Assembly: GCA_030762175.1 (NCBI GenBank)
Contig: CM060831.1
Span: 66,322,001-66,386,000 of the forward strand
Source of the DNA: Metallyticus violacea
Lineage: Eukaryota > Arthropoda > Insecta > Mantodea > Metallyticidae
Reading direction: 5' to 3'
Length of the DNA stretch: 64,000 nucleotides
The notes under the pieces: model-generated
What the model was told of the DNA's origin: nothing
Database searches by the model: none
The model's input: only the letters and a program-made list of their open reading frames with translations
Shown: positions 1 to 9,955 of the stretch, one piece after another
How positions within the stretch are numbered: position 1 is the stretch's first letter
How the letters are laid out: the number at the start of each line of letters is the position of its first letter
Translations under genes and position numbers: made by a program

Positions 1-18
1 TTATCAAGTTTCTTGATA

Positions 19-66
<48 letters not shown>
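1..66. repeat. Short hairpin followed by (TA)n microsatellite
   Basis: Bases 1-8 and 12-19 are perfect reverse complements (TTATCAAG, then TTT, then CTTGATAA). They are followed by an alternating TA tract at about 25-66. No element boundary is evident. Confidence 0.85.
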
Positions 67-69
<3 letters not shown>

Positions 70-1129
70 TAACGGAAAAGCGTACTTTTTTATTAATATA
101 TTGGTGTTCTATTGTATTTCGTTAATGATGATTATCACAACGATGTAATAATTAGAAATATAAAATTTATCATTTTAATAGTGTTATTTTAAGATGCGGC
201 AGTTTGAAATAAGATAAAGATTATTGTTTTCTTCTCTTGAGTCTAGAGCTCTATACTATCCCAATCTCGTATTCTAGCACGGACTTTTCCATTATATTTT
301 CCAAGGCTGACTGATTTGACTTTATTCCTACCATTTTGTTGCAGTAACACTAGTAACATTTTACTATATATCTTATACAAGTATTATTGTATTTATAGTG
401 GTATAATTAAATCTTATTTATTGTGTACTAAACCGTTTAAATCTTTATTAATTATTGGCACGGGAATCAAAAATTTTAAGTGAGTGTATATAACATTAAT
501 CATCCCGTTCCTGTGCAACGTATTAATTATGTTTCCTTTTGGAATATTTTAAAGTTATCGCTTTTCTTTAAAATATTTTGGTTCATTTTTTGGAAGTTCA
601 ATCAATACTTGCGGAATGTTTTACTTGTGTTTCTATAAATATTGGGCTTTATTTGTTAAAGTATTTGATTGTAATTTTGGGTTGAGAGATATATTATAAT
701 TTTTAAAGTTTTTATAATTACTTGCTAGAGCATTAGATCCTAGCTCTTTTTTATAATACAGTTAAATTTTACTGTTCATTGGAACGCGATTTAATTATTA
801 TTTCGTATAATGCTTAATGTAGTGTTAATTTTGCAAGCTATTTTTTAAAACTTTATTAAACTTTTTGCTGATTTGATATACATAACGACCCTTAACCTGA
901 CTGTGCAATTGTTTATTTATTCCATTTGTTAACGTTCTGTGGTAAGCAAAGTGCGATTATCTGGTAACAAGGCCTAAAATTTCTGGTCCTCCTGGTAAGA
1001 AGTTAATCAAAGGACTGGTAACCATTTTATTTCAAACGCATGTGCTCATAACCTTCATATATATCGTGCTATCCATTAGTTTAGGCCTCGCTTTTCCAAG
1101 ATAGCGCTATGAACAACTAGAAGAGGTGA
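67..1129. other. AT-rich, no recognised feature
   Basis: No protein motif, tRNA-like box or repeat shared with the rest of the window was seen. The frames are short and stop-rich. Confidence 0.5.
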
Positions 1130-1593
1130 CAACAGAAGAATTATTATAAAAAAATCATAAAATCTTTTTTGAACAACTAAAGAGTAAAGATTAGGGAGAC
1201 ATGGTGGAGAGCTCAAATGGACATATTTACATCTTGAATCACTTTGTGCTCGTTTACTCATATTTGTCCGATTGAATGACTTGGCTGACAGTTTGGAGCG
1301 TTTCAGAGTGACCCAAGAACATTTTTGAGCCGCTTTGTAATTGTTGATGAGACATGGATCTATCGCTATGCTCCTGAATCAAAGGAGGAGTCGAAACAGT
1401 GGGCATAAAAACCAGGGCCTATTCCTAAGAAATTAAGCTACATTCCTGAAGGAAAAACTCACGGTTACGGTGTTCTGGGATTCACAGTTACTTAATGTGA
1501 TTCACCACCCAGAATATGGAATAACCGCCATTAGTGAATATTTTGTTAATCTCTTGTAGCATTTGAACAATGAAATTAAAAGAAAAAGAAAGA

Positions 1594-1595
<2 letters not shown>

Positions 1596-1633
<38 letters not shown>
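1596..1633. repeat. (TA)n microsatellite inside mariner copy 1
   Basis: About 19 TA units directly follow the codons for LNNEIKRK. They replace the part of the transposase that normally carries the second catalytic Asp. Confidence 0.95.
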
Positions 1634-1635
<2 letters not shown>

Positions 1636-1762
1636 CAGCAAGATATCTTCTGCAGTTGCAAACTGCGCTTCGGTTTGTTGCAGAAACCAGCCTACTAACC
1701 ATATTTAGCTGCCCTGACATTCATGAATTCTCAAATCTTAAAAATGACTAGGAGGAAAATTA

Positions 1763-1773
1763 CTGGAAACAAC
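1763..1773. repeat. Left target-site duplication of SINE A copy 1
   Basis: CTGGAAACAAC here is repeated exactly at 2068-2078, bracketing the SINE. Confidence 0.92.
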
Positions 1774-2067
1774 TTTTTTTTTTATATAAGGACGCTCTTT
1801 AACAGTTCAGGTCATCAGGGTCCCATTCAATTCCGGGCGTGAAACGGCCGATAAATTTAGCCCAGAGGCCTCTTCTTTCATGCTTGAGGTTCTTTTTCGT
1901 GCCGTAAATGTACGACATGGGACCCACGGCTTTACTTCCCTTCCGAAGGAAGTCATACTTAGGATTTTTACGCCCGAAAAAAAATCCATCGATCCTGGCC
2001 GGGTTTGAACCCGCGGCCTTGGGTTTAGAAGGCAAATATGGTTACCACTACACCACCAGGACCGACT
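1774..2067 (-). mobile_element. SINE family A, copy 1 (tRNA-derived)
   Basis: This is a non-autonomous retroposon read on the minus strand. Its head begins GTCGGTCCTGGTGG and carries a box A-like TGGTGTAGTGGTAACC and a box B-like GGTTCAAACCC, the internal pol III promoter of a tRNA. The body contains a segment including CCTTCGGAAGGGAAG and ends AGAGCGTCC next to a T-rich stretch on the plus strand (poly-A on the SINE strand). It is bracketed by an exact 11-bp duplication and interrupts mariner copy 1. Reading frames over it are spurious. Confidence 0.93.
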
Positions 2068-2078
2068 CTGGAAACAAC
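2068..2078. repeat. Right target-site duplication of SINE A copy 1
   Basis: CTGGAAACAAC matches 1763-1773. The mariner reading frame resumes within it (GNNEMINA). Confidence 0.92.
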
Positions 2079-2210
2079 GAAATGATAAACGCTTTGCATT
2101 ACTATTTTGCAGAACTTGATAAATCGTCCTATAAAGAAGGTGTAATAGCTTTGGAATACCGATGGACAAAGTACATCTTATACTTTCAACATAAGGGATT
2201 TTACCCAGTA

Positions 2211-3281
2211 ACCTCGGTTCTCTGTCGCTTCAGAGAACATTGATTGCAGTAACACAGTACGGTAGCCGTGAGAAATACTTCCGCTCCACTTTTGTGGTGC
2301 TGCAGTTGGTAACGGTATCATACAAATTGCACAGACGCCTGTAAAACGTCTGTACAGCTCTTTTCTTACGTCATTAAGCCTACTTTTGGCGTATAAAAAA
2401 TTAAGTACAAGCAATAAGGAAAAAATCAATAAAGATATATTAATAGGTATTTAATAAGCTCATAATTAATCGTTTCACGTGTTTTTGTGTATAAGAATGC
2501 ATTTTCTTCTACTAAAAATCACCATATGTTTTAAACTATATTTGTAAGCTTAGGACAATTTAATTGACAAATCTTTCCCGTTACAAGTCTTAAAACAGAA
2601 GACTTCGTTTTTTCGTTCTGCTAACCTCCTGCATATTTCATATGTTTGAATATTTCACGAGGACAAATAGGAATTTATCTGCATGCACTCGGATCTATAA
2701 CCCCTTGATTTATGATTCAAAAGCTTGGAAATCAACGGTGGGTAGTACTTTTAGCCGTTTAGGAGAATACTGGTGATATTATTGCTTTCTGCCATCAAGA
2801 TTGAACGATTGCTCTGAATTCTTATATCTGCTGCGACCCTTCGTTATTATCGGCAATATTTCACCAGTGTCCTATGGCACCAGTGCCTTGAAATTTTTGG
2901 AAACGTACTGAAGTAATAACCTATAAGGAATTGATCGTGAGAAGGTGTATGTACCAAATATCACCGAAGAAATAGTTTCTAACACAACGATCTTGAATTT
3001 ATGGAACAATCTTGAATAAATGGACACTCATTCAAAAGCTAATTTTTAACTTCAAGGATAAAAACAAGAAATGCACATTAAAATGACGATTACAGTAACC
3101 AAAAACATTGAAAAAATTTTCTTAGTATATTTTAAATGTAATATATTAAAATCAAAACGCAGAATAGATTTGAACAAGTTTACGAAAAAAAAAGAGGTAT
3201 ATATAGAATTGCACATGAACTTAATCCCACAATATTACAATACAATTACACAACACATTGGTCTCCAAAATTTGATACAGC
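2211..3281. other. Gene-free AT-rich stretch
   Basis: Possibly some 3' flank of mariner copy 1 at the left edge. Otherwise nothing recognised on either strand. Confidence 0.45.
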
Positions 3282-3335
3282 ATAATAATAATAATAATAA
3301 TAATAACAGCAACAACAACAACAACAACAATAACA
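3282..3335. repeat. Compound (AAT)n/(AAC)n microsatellite
   Basis: About eight ATA/AAT units run into AAC units. A short frame across it encodes poly-Asn and is not a gene. Confidence 0.95.
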
Positions 3336-4599
3336 AGACCTCAGCTCAGAAAGTATGCCAGAGTAATTCTCCATGACTTTACCCGTAATGTAAAATAAAC
3401 ATTCCTTATTTTTCTTTCTTCAAAACAATCCAAAAACAGTACAAAATTATATAAAATTCATAATGACATATAAAATTACATAATTTTTCCACTAAAGTAA
3501 ATAATTAATCTATTTTTAAATGATTGGATTAAAACAGTTTAAATTAAGGAAGTACACAATTGACCTCATTTAACAAAAGGGTTTATTAAGCAAACAAATA
3601 CCTGGCAATAAATGTAGGAGTTCATCGCTGCCTCCTTCCAAAAATAAATTTATAGGCAAGGATACCAAAGAGACACGTGCAGCGTATTGATAGCCAGGTC
3701 AAGGTACAGCATAGTGGTTCATCCCGGTGTTCAAGTCAGAAACGGAAAAGTGTTTTCCGCTAGGCCGCCCTCAACCAACTCAATAATCCCTCGAAAATTA
3801 TCTTGGAAGGCGATTAGAAAAAAATTATGACGCCACGTATTGCAACCGATCACTCCCATATTCCAAACAATGAGCTGTAACCTACGTTCTGGAAAAAAGT
3901 CCAAGGAGAAAAAAAAAAGGAAAGACGTGCTACATACCTTACCTACCAATATATGACCAGCACGCCTTAAATTTGTGATTTGTGGGCTCCATTGTTTTTA
4001 AAATATTGGTAATGTTGTTTTATGTCATCAAAAAGAAATGTTGAGTTTTAAGAAAGCTAAACCATCTATCAGTAAAGAATCAAAAGCTTAAGGAAAAGCG
4101 CGATTGAAGGGTGTGACATGAAATTACATCTTTTATATCTCATGATTATCTGCTAACTGCATATGGTATCCTATAATTTGTAAGGGAATTTCTTTTTTTC
4201 GACGAACCGGAAAATGTATGTGTATAATTATTAAATATGCGATAAAAAAGGTTCGCAGCCGGCTTCAAGAAGTGGGATATGTTTCAGACATTATTAAAAC
4301 ATTTATTGAACTTCAGTTTGCTTATTGCAAAGTCAAATCTGCACATAGGAGTTAAGAAATTTTAAGCATTTACCACTTGCTTTATACATCACTTTGCTCT
4401 GTAATTTTTACCTGGGTTTGAACGCGGAGATTGCAACATCCAACGAATAATACTCCAGTAATAATGAATTGATAAAGAATGTTTAGAATATAAGTGAGAA
4501 GTTACTACAAAATAGCATAACATTAAACTTCTTATCAGGCATTCCCACTTTTAAAGCATACATTTATTTACTGTACAAATTCAAATGTGATCACATTTT
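3336..4599. other. Gene-free stretch with a 16-bp palindrome at its end
   Basis: No motif recognised. AAATGTGATCACATTT at 4583-4598 is a perfect palindrome directly abutting the head of the following SINE B copy. Confidence 0.5.
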
Positions 4600-4893
4600 T
4601 GGTCTAGTGGTTAGCGCTGCTGACTGCTGGCTGGGAGTTCCCGGGATTGACCCCCCAGTACCTTAGAAATTTTCTTAGTTTAAGAGGAAGGGGATTCGCC
4701 CAGCCTCGTTAAGAAAATTAGGACGCTACCTGATAGATAGGTAGCTACATTTGATCAAATCGTGGCGTGAAGGCGGAATGCGGTGTGCTGATCACATGTC
4801 CTGCAATACTGCATTCTACAAGGGATTTCGCAAGACGGAGATAGAGGATGCAGCGGTCGCTTATATAGACCAAAAGTCCTTAGTAGTTAAAAA
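4600..4893 (+). mobile_element. SINE family B, copy 1 (tRNA-derived)
   Basis: The tRNA-like head has a box A-like GGTCTAGTGGTTAGCG and a degenerate box B (GGGATTGACCCC). It is followed by the family body: CCTTAGAAATTTTC, a GC-richer stretch, and the 3' segment with GACGGAGATAGAGGATGC and GCAGCGGTCGC. The same order is seen at 17412-17712 (plus) and at 29325-29612 and 58641-58925 (minus). No clean target duplication was found. Confidence 0.8.
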
Positions 4894-5198
4894 GGCCCTG
4901 AGGTCAAACAATTCGAACGTCGCTATGAAATAACATCACGCAAGATCACAAGGTTCGTTATACTATGCGGTATGTTACTCTTGGCTTCGCCACGAGTACC
5001 AAAACAATTTCAGTTTATACAAGAAATTATAGCAAACACAATCAATAGCGACATGGTGTTCAAAATGTGCATAAATTCTGCTGTTCTTGGCACCTGCAGC
5101 ACACCTAACCGATTCCAGTGTCGTTATTATCCGCGAGATTCAAGCCTGTTCGCAGCACTGCTTTCTCACAATACACTACCATGATGTGGAATGAGGTA
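4894..5198. other. Spacer between SINE B and mariner copy 2
   Basis: Nothing recognised. The TA duplicated by mariner copy 2 lies at 5197-5198. Confidence 0.45.
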
Positions 5199-6435
5199 TG
5201 AGGGTAGGTCCATAAGTTTCCAGCCTATCCATTTCTAGATATGATAAAGACAAAAACTATATTTCAATTTTCAATATAGCCACCCTTTATTGCAATACAC
5301 TTCCCACATCTTTGAATTAACATTTTCAATACCTCCCCCCTCCAAATGGTCAGAAATCTTGTCTGCAAAATAGGCATAAACAGCTCCATCATTTCTTCGT
5401 CACATTTAAATTTCCTTCCTCGAAGGTCCTTCTTGAGTTCTGAGAAGAGGAAATAGTCGCTGGGAGCTAGATATGGGCTGTAGGGTGGATGGTCGATCTC
5501 TTTGAATCTACATTTCTTTCTTTGCAACAAGAGCTGTGTGCACAGGCACATTGTCATAAAGAAGGCGCACATCGCCACTCAGCTTTCCTTGCCTTTTCTC
5601 TTTGATGAAAGCATTTAGTCTGTGCAGTAAGCCAGTACAGTGCTCCCCATTTACTGTGGTGTTCCTCTCCTTGAAATAAATGAAGATAATTCCTTCACAT
5701 TCCAAAAGGCTGTGGATATAATCTCTCAGGTTTACGCCACTCCATTGATTCTCTTTTGGACAAGGGATCATAGTAGAGGACCATTGTTTCATCTCCTGTA
5801 ACAATGGTTTGTAGAACTTCTCTCTCGTTGCCACAGTAGAGCTCCAAAAATGCCTGACAGATGACTCGTTGCTGGTTTTGAACTGAGGAAAGAAGTCTAG
5901 GCACCTATCTTGCACTAACCTTATTCGTGTTTAAATGTTCATAAATGATTCGAAGGACTAATGTTTTAGAAAGGCCCAACCTTGCTGCTATTTCTATAAC
6001 TTTGAGCCGTCGGTCTTCCATAATTTCTCCTTACACAAGAGCGAGGTTTACAGAAGTGAGCACCTTCAAGAGTCGACCTGCACGCTCTTCGTCATCAATG
6101 CTTTATCGAACCATTGAAAAGGTTTGGCCCATTCTTTTACGTAGTATATGAGGGGGGTGCTTCCCCATATACACCGTCCAATCGCTGTTTAACTTCATTT
6201 GGAGTAAATCCTTCTTTTGTGAAGAACTTAATAAAAGTCGTTACTAACTTTTGAACATGTCACAATCTTCTATACATAGCCTTCTTTATGCAACTATATC
6301 TGAACAAAAGAATAGAGCGGGGCGGAAGTTACAGCTGCAATTATTTACTTAACAGATAAAGTATGACACCAGATAGGGGTTTTGTGAAGGCGATAGCCCT
6401 TATCGGCAAGGCCGGAAACTTATGGACCTCCCTCG
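5199..6435 (-). mobile_element. Mariner transposon, copy 2, complete ends, dead transposase
   Basis: The two termini are inverted repeats of about 25 bp. The left reads GAGGGTAGGTCCATAAGTTT and the right, reverse-complemented, GAGGGAGGTCCATAAGTTTC. TA flanks both sides (5197-5198 and 6436-6437), as mariners leave. The length of 1,237 bp fits the family. The minus-strand transposase lies in overlapping frames at 5264-6120: RLLSSVQNQQRV, the first Asp in VTGDETMVLYYDPLSKRESM, the second in LLYDNVPVHTALVA, and the third in HPPYSPYLAPSDYF, then DLRGRKF. All three DD34D catalytic Asp codons survive, but frameshifts separate them. It is a close relative of copy 3 at 33848. Confidence 0.95.
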
Positions 6436-7296
6436 TATATATGTATATTATGTTTGAAAGTTCGTGATGAGTAGCTTTTTGGCTCCCTGTACTTTGAATT
6501 TCCCAAAGAATTAAAATGTTTCATCATTGCATGTTTTAACGTAACAAAGCAAACGGTGCTGTTCTACGAAAGTTTCCATCCTCTCGTCAATATCCGCTGA
6601 ATGGTATCTAAAGTATATGCGATCCAGTTTATTCTTTAATAAATTTTTAATTTAAGCTTTAATGAGGTTGTTCTTCATTTTAATTGGCAAATGAACTGAA
6701 AATTTTAATTTCTGCAGTTGTTTCTATTTTTTTACATAAAGTTATATGACAATTATTATTCACCATTTTTATGGAATGGTGTCTCTGTTTTATCTTTGAA
6801 TTATTTTGATGATGTCATAATGCCAATAGATGCACTGGAGCTCATCAGTTACGTACATTTCTCTTATCACTTGAGAAAGTCTCTTTTATTTAAAGAATAG
6901 AATGATATGCTATTTTATTACGGGCTCTCTTTACTTTAAAATTCATTGAAAAATAATTTAAGACACGCTTTCTTATGACGTGCAGTTTTAATAAGCACAT
7001 AATCGCATAAACTTCCCGTGCAATAGCTTCGTGTGTCTTGTTCTGTTGTGTAGCGGGAGTAGGTAATAGATAAAAGACGTGGCGTGTTTGACGACCATTA
7101 TGGTTGCAAAGCACGCACACTCTTCTCTCGGAGCGTTTAATGTGCAACAGTACGTTCCTCTTGCCACCGTATTGCACTTTTCAACACGCCTTCCTTGTGT
7201 TAATTCTCTAACGCTCGACGTTTTTACTGCTGCCCTAATTACCGCCTTATGACTATAAAGTTTTCCATCTTTTTGTCATTAGCGCCGCTTGCATGT

Positions 7297-7297
<1 letters not shown>
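6436..7297. other. Gene-free stretch
   Basis: No motif or shared repeat seen. The short frames on both strands have no recognisable content. Confidence 0.45.

Positions 7298-7325
<28 letters not shown>
7298..7325. repeat. Poly-T tract (28 T)
   Basis: An uninterrupted T run; it could be the poly-A tail of a minus-strand retroposon, but no SINE or LINE head was recognised beside it. Confidence 0.9.
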
Positions 7326-7330
<5 letters not shown>

Positions 7331-7689
7331 GTCTTGTGCTTCTTTGGTTAATTCACAGTTTAAACGTCAGCTCTAAGTAAGGTATATTTAAAGGAAAGAA
7401 TACTTGTCAAGTGCTACTTCAGAATTTGACTGATTACAGCTAAACTAGGTTAAAATTTGGGGATATTTTTTAAATCAATATTCTCATTTGAAATTGATAA
7501 GTTTTATAAATATTAGGTTTATTCATTCACTGTTCAACACACTTCTTTAAAAAATGGCATAAGAATTCTGCATAAAAGTTAAAATATCCATCCTCTAGAT
7601 CAGAACTATCCAACGTTTTTGTACTTGGGCACATTTGCACGATAACTAGGGGCATGCGGGCTCCATATTACGATTCCACTACTTCAACA

Positions 7690-7724
<35 letters not shown>

Positions 7725-8057
7725 ATCTAAAATTAAAAACCCATGAAATTAATTTTCTCAATCAAAAAATGTCGCTCTATATTACTTTTTTTTAAGGAAC
7801 AGGGACGTTAGCATTACAAAATAAACACATGAGTTTTCATTTGTATTCATTAAGCAATACTGATTCTTTCACTCGCTGTTAAAGCTATAATTTCTTTGCC
7901 ATTTTAAATATAACGAATTAATAACTGAATAATTTAAAGGTAAAAAAGTAATGAAAAAAAAATTAAAACATGTTGAATGTACAATTTATCACAACACAAG
8001 GCACTCTAAACACATTTCACAAGCTCACAAGTAATACTGACAGCAAGGAACCTGGAA
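7326..8057. other. AT-rich stretch with (ATA)n at 7690-7723
   Basis: Contains about eleven ATA units at 7690-7723. Otherwise nothing recognised. Confidence 0.6.
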
Positions 8058-8146
8058 CATTACTATTGTGAAACTTACCCTAAAAGCGCGAGAATATCTG
8101 AAGCTCCAGTCCCGAGCGACAGTGGGGAGAGAGCCGAACGGCATTG
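8058..8146 (-). repeat. Left arm of imperfect inverted repeat K
   Basis: Reverse-complemented, this GC-richer block shares AATGCC, TTCGGCT, CGCTCGGGACTGG, a GGAGCT-like stretch, CGCTTT and AAGTTT, in order, with 8632-8740 on the plus strand. Gaps of up to about 10 bases interrupt the match. Confidence 0.7.
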
Positions 8147-8554
8147 GGAGGAGCGAGGCTAGAGCCGCAACCAAAATGAAAAGGAATCCGCTTGTACCGG
8201 TATAAATAAATACTTGTATTGTGTTTTTGTTAAACGTAAGGTAAACTATGCATTGTCCTCCGCAACTTTCTGGCTGCAATATGTAGTTCCTTATTACAAA
8301 ACTGAGTTTTTCACTTTTTACCATCGTTGTTTTATTGGTTTTCGCAATTAATTTATATAAACACATGCTAACCTTAACCTAACCTCCGGTAAATCCTAGA
8401 AACCGGTGGACCTAGTAGTTTGCTGTGGCGAGCTTGCCCCCTTTTTGTAAATATAAATTGATAGGAGATTGTGTGCTAATAGGAAGGCGGGTAAATCATT
8501 GTAATGTTGGCAAATCTCCTTTAACTCCAGAAGAAGAAGAAAACATTAAAACGT

Positions 8555-8620
8555 AAGAATTCGAACGCACTATCTTCACATTTATAAGTTCAACGCTCTA
8601 ATCACCCAAGCTAACACGCT
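8555..8620 (-). repeat. Degenerate tRNA-like SINE head
   Basis: On the minus strand there is a box A-like TTAGCTTGGGTGATTAGAGC, a D-loop/anticodon spacing close to that of a tRNA (GAACTTATAAATG) and a box B-like GTTCGAATTC. Stems are not intact, so I read it as a SINE head or tRNA pseudogene. It resembles the head of SINE D at 47640-47725, which also has ACTTATA at the anticodon loop position. Confidence 0.45.
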
Positions 8621-8631
8621 ATAGCGCTTGA

Positions 8632-8740
8632 ATGCCTAATTGTCACTCTTCGGCTTTCTCCGCTGCCGCTCGGGACTGGCTCGAAAGTGGAGCTACAGAT
8701 TCTTCCCCGCTTTAAGGACAAGTTTGTTAGACTGTTATGT
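8632..8740 (+). repeat. Right arm of imperfect inverted repeat K
   Basis: This is the inverted partner of 8058-8146, separated from it by about 485 bp. The central CGCTCGGGACTGG is identical. Either the two arms are termini of a foldback-type DNA element or two copies of one repeat inserted head to head; no target duplication was found to decide. Confidence 0.7.
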
Positions 8741-9566
8741 ATACATTTGTGCATTCTTGCGGCACCGCTTTGTTGGGATTAAAGTTGCTTTGAGGGCAAA
8801 TTGGATGTCCCATTGTGGTCTTGATGAAACTCTGTCATAGTGGATAGTTTATGGCACTAAAATAAAGTGAATCATAAGGAAGCGGCCTATTTTACAGAAT
8901 AAAAATGACTATAATACATTTTTTAAGCTTGGGGATGACGCTTTTAAAACGAAAATTAAACTTTTATTCAAATGTAAAAAATAAATAATTAAATAATCCC
9001 CAAATATTAATCATAATTTCATTTGGAAATAAGTTGCGAAGGGTGCCATAAAAGGGCATCGCAGGCGACATGGCGTCCGCGGGTACCGCGTAGGACAGGG
9101 CCGCTCAAGATGTATATGTCGTAGGCCATATTTCACAGAGTTAAAAGCCTTCTGTTAGAAAACAGCCTTGTTTTCATTTACTCGTTAACAAGTAACTTTG
9201 CATTTAGGACTGCTAATTAAAGAAACATTTGTTTAGAGTGTTTTAATGGTTCAAATGCCAACACATTACTTTATAATTTAGTATTAACAATTTTGCAATT
9301 TAATAACATGGCTGTGGACGGCATCCAATGGTGGGATTTTTTTATTTTTACCACGGTTCTCTCTTTTTCAGGATTCCATCAATTTCTTCACTTTCCGTCC
9401 CCTTAATGCCTTTTCATGATTTTCGTCTCGCTGCCATCTGGGCGTAGACAATGGCATTAGACCTACAGGAATAGCTTCTCAGGTGATGTGTCTGCAGACG
9501 ACTGGCATTTGGATGTGGCGCCTTAGGTGGCAATAGGCTCTCCTTTTAGAAATTCTAGAACTAATG
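8741..9566. other. Gene-free stretch
   Basis: A GC-richer patch at 9040-9115 includes GTCCGCGGGTACCGCG. No gene, tRNA box or shared repeat was recognised. Confidence 0.45.
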
Positions 9567-9925
9567 GTATTCCTGACATAATAACAAACATAAAGTAGGA
9601 ACTTATTCAGTTCACTCATGGATGTCTAATCTGAGCCTTGGTCTTAATCCCTGAAATTCGCAGTTATTCCTATTGGGCACCAGCGATTGCAAAGTAATGT
9701 CTATGAAAAAGGGAGACCATTAAAAGCAATTAAACTGTAATTTTCTTCTCTGATTCTGACTTTGGAATCCTTGTAGACAGTGCGAATAATTTCTGTTGGG
9801 AAACCGATGTTGCTAAAATAAGTTTTCTAACCTACATCTTTTAAAGATTAAATGTTACCTTACCCAGAACCTTAAAGGCCTTGATATAAACCCTGTTGAT
9901 ACCTCTCTTCAACTGCTACTTTAAA
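9567..9925 (+). repeat. Interspersed repeat H, copy 1
   Basis: It aligns by eye, in the same orientation, with 54428-54860. Shared blocks in order include CTTAATCCCTGA, a GGGCACCAGCGATTG-like block, TAATTTTCTTC or TTATTTCCTCC, CACATCTTTAAA-like and ATTAAATGT. No coding motif was recognised. It may be part of a transposon or LINE untranslated region. Confidence 0.6.
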
Positions 9926-9955
9926 TCTAATATAAAGCACAAATTAAATGTAATA

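Larger units (their letters stand above)
1130..2210 (+). pseudogene. Mariner transposase remnant (copy 1), interrupted by a SINE
   Basis: This is a decayed cut-and-paste DDE/D transposase of the mariner family. Pieces can be read in order across several frames: the N-terminal helix-turn-helix segment VKIRE (about 1185), the first catalytic Asp in IVDETWIYRYAPESK (about 1340-1385), KPGPIPKK and GKTHGYGVLG (about 1410-1480), EYFVNLL and LNNEIKRK (about 1535-1590), KLRFGLLQKPAY and NLKND (about 1660-1750), then NNEMINALHYYFAELDKSSY and EYRWTKYI (about 2075-2175). Frameshifts and in-frame stops make it non-functional. A (TA)n tract sits where the second catalytic Asp region should be. A minus-strand SINE splits the C-terminal part. 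No terminal inverted repeats were recognised. Confidence 0.9.

Noticed and set aside
1908..2243. 111-codon plus-strand frame as a single gene
   Set aside because: It is a chance fusion of antisense SINE A sequence with the mariner C-terminus beyond the target duplication.
3071..3376. 101-codon frame with a poly-Asn run
   Set aside because: Its C-terminal part is the (AAT)/(AAC) microsatellite and the rest has no recognisable content.
9067..9085. GTCCGCGGGTACCGCG as a palindromic site
   Set aside because: The two halves are out of register by one base, so it is not a true palindrome.
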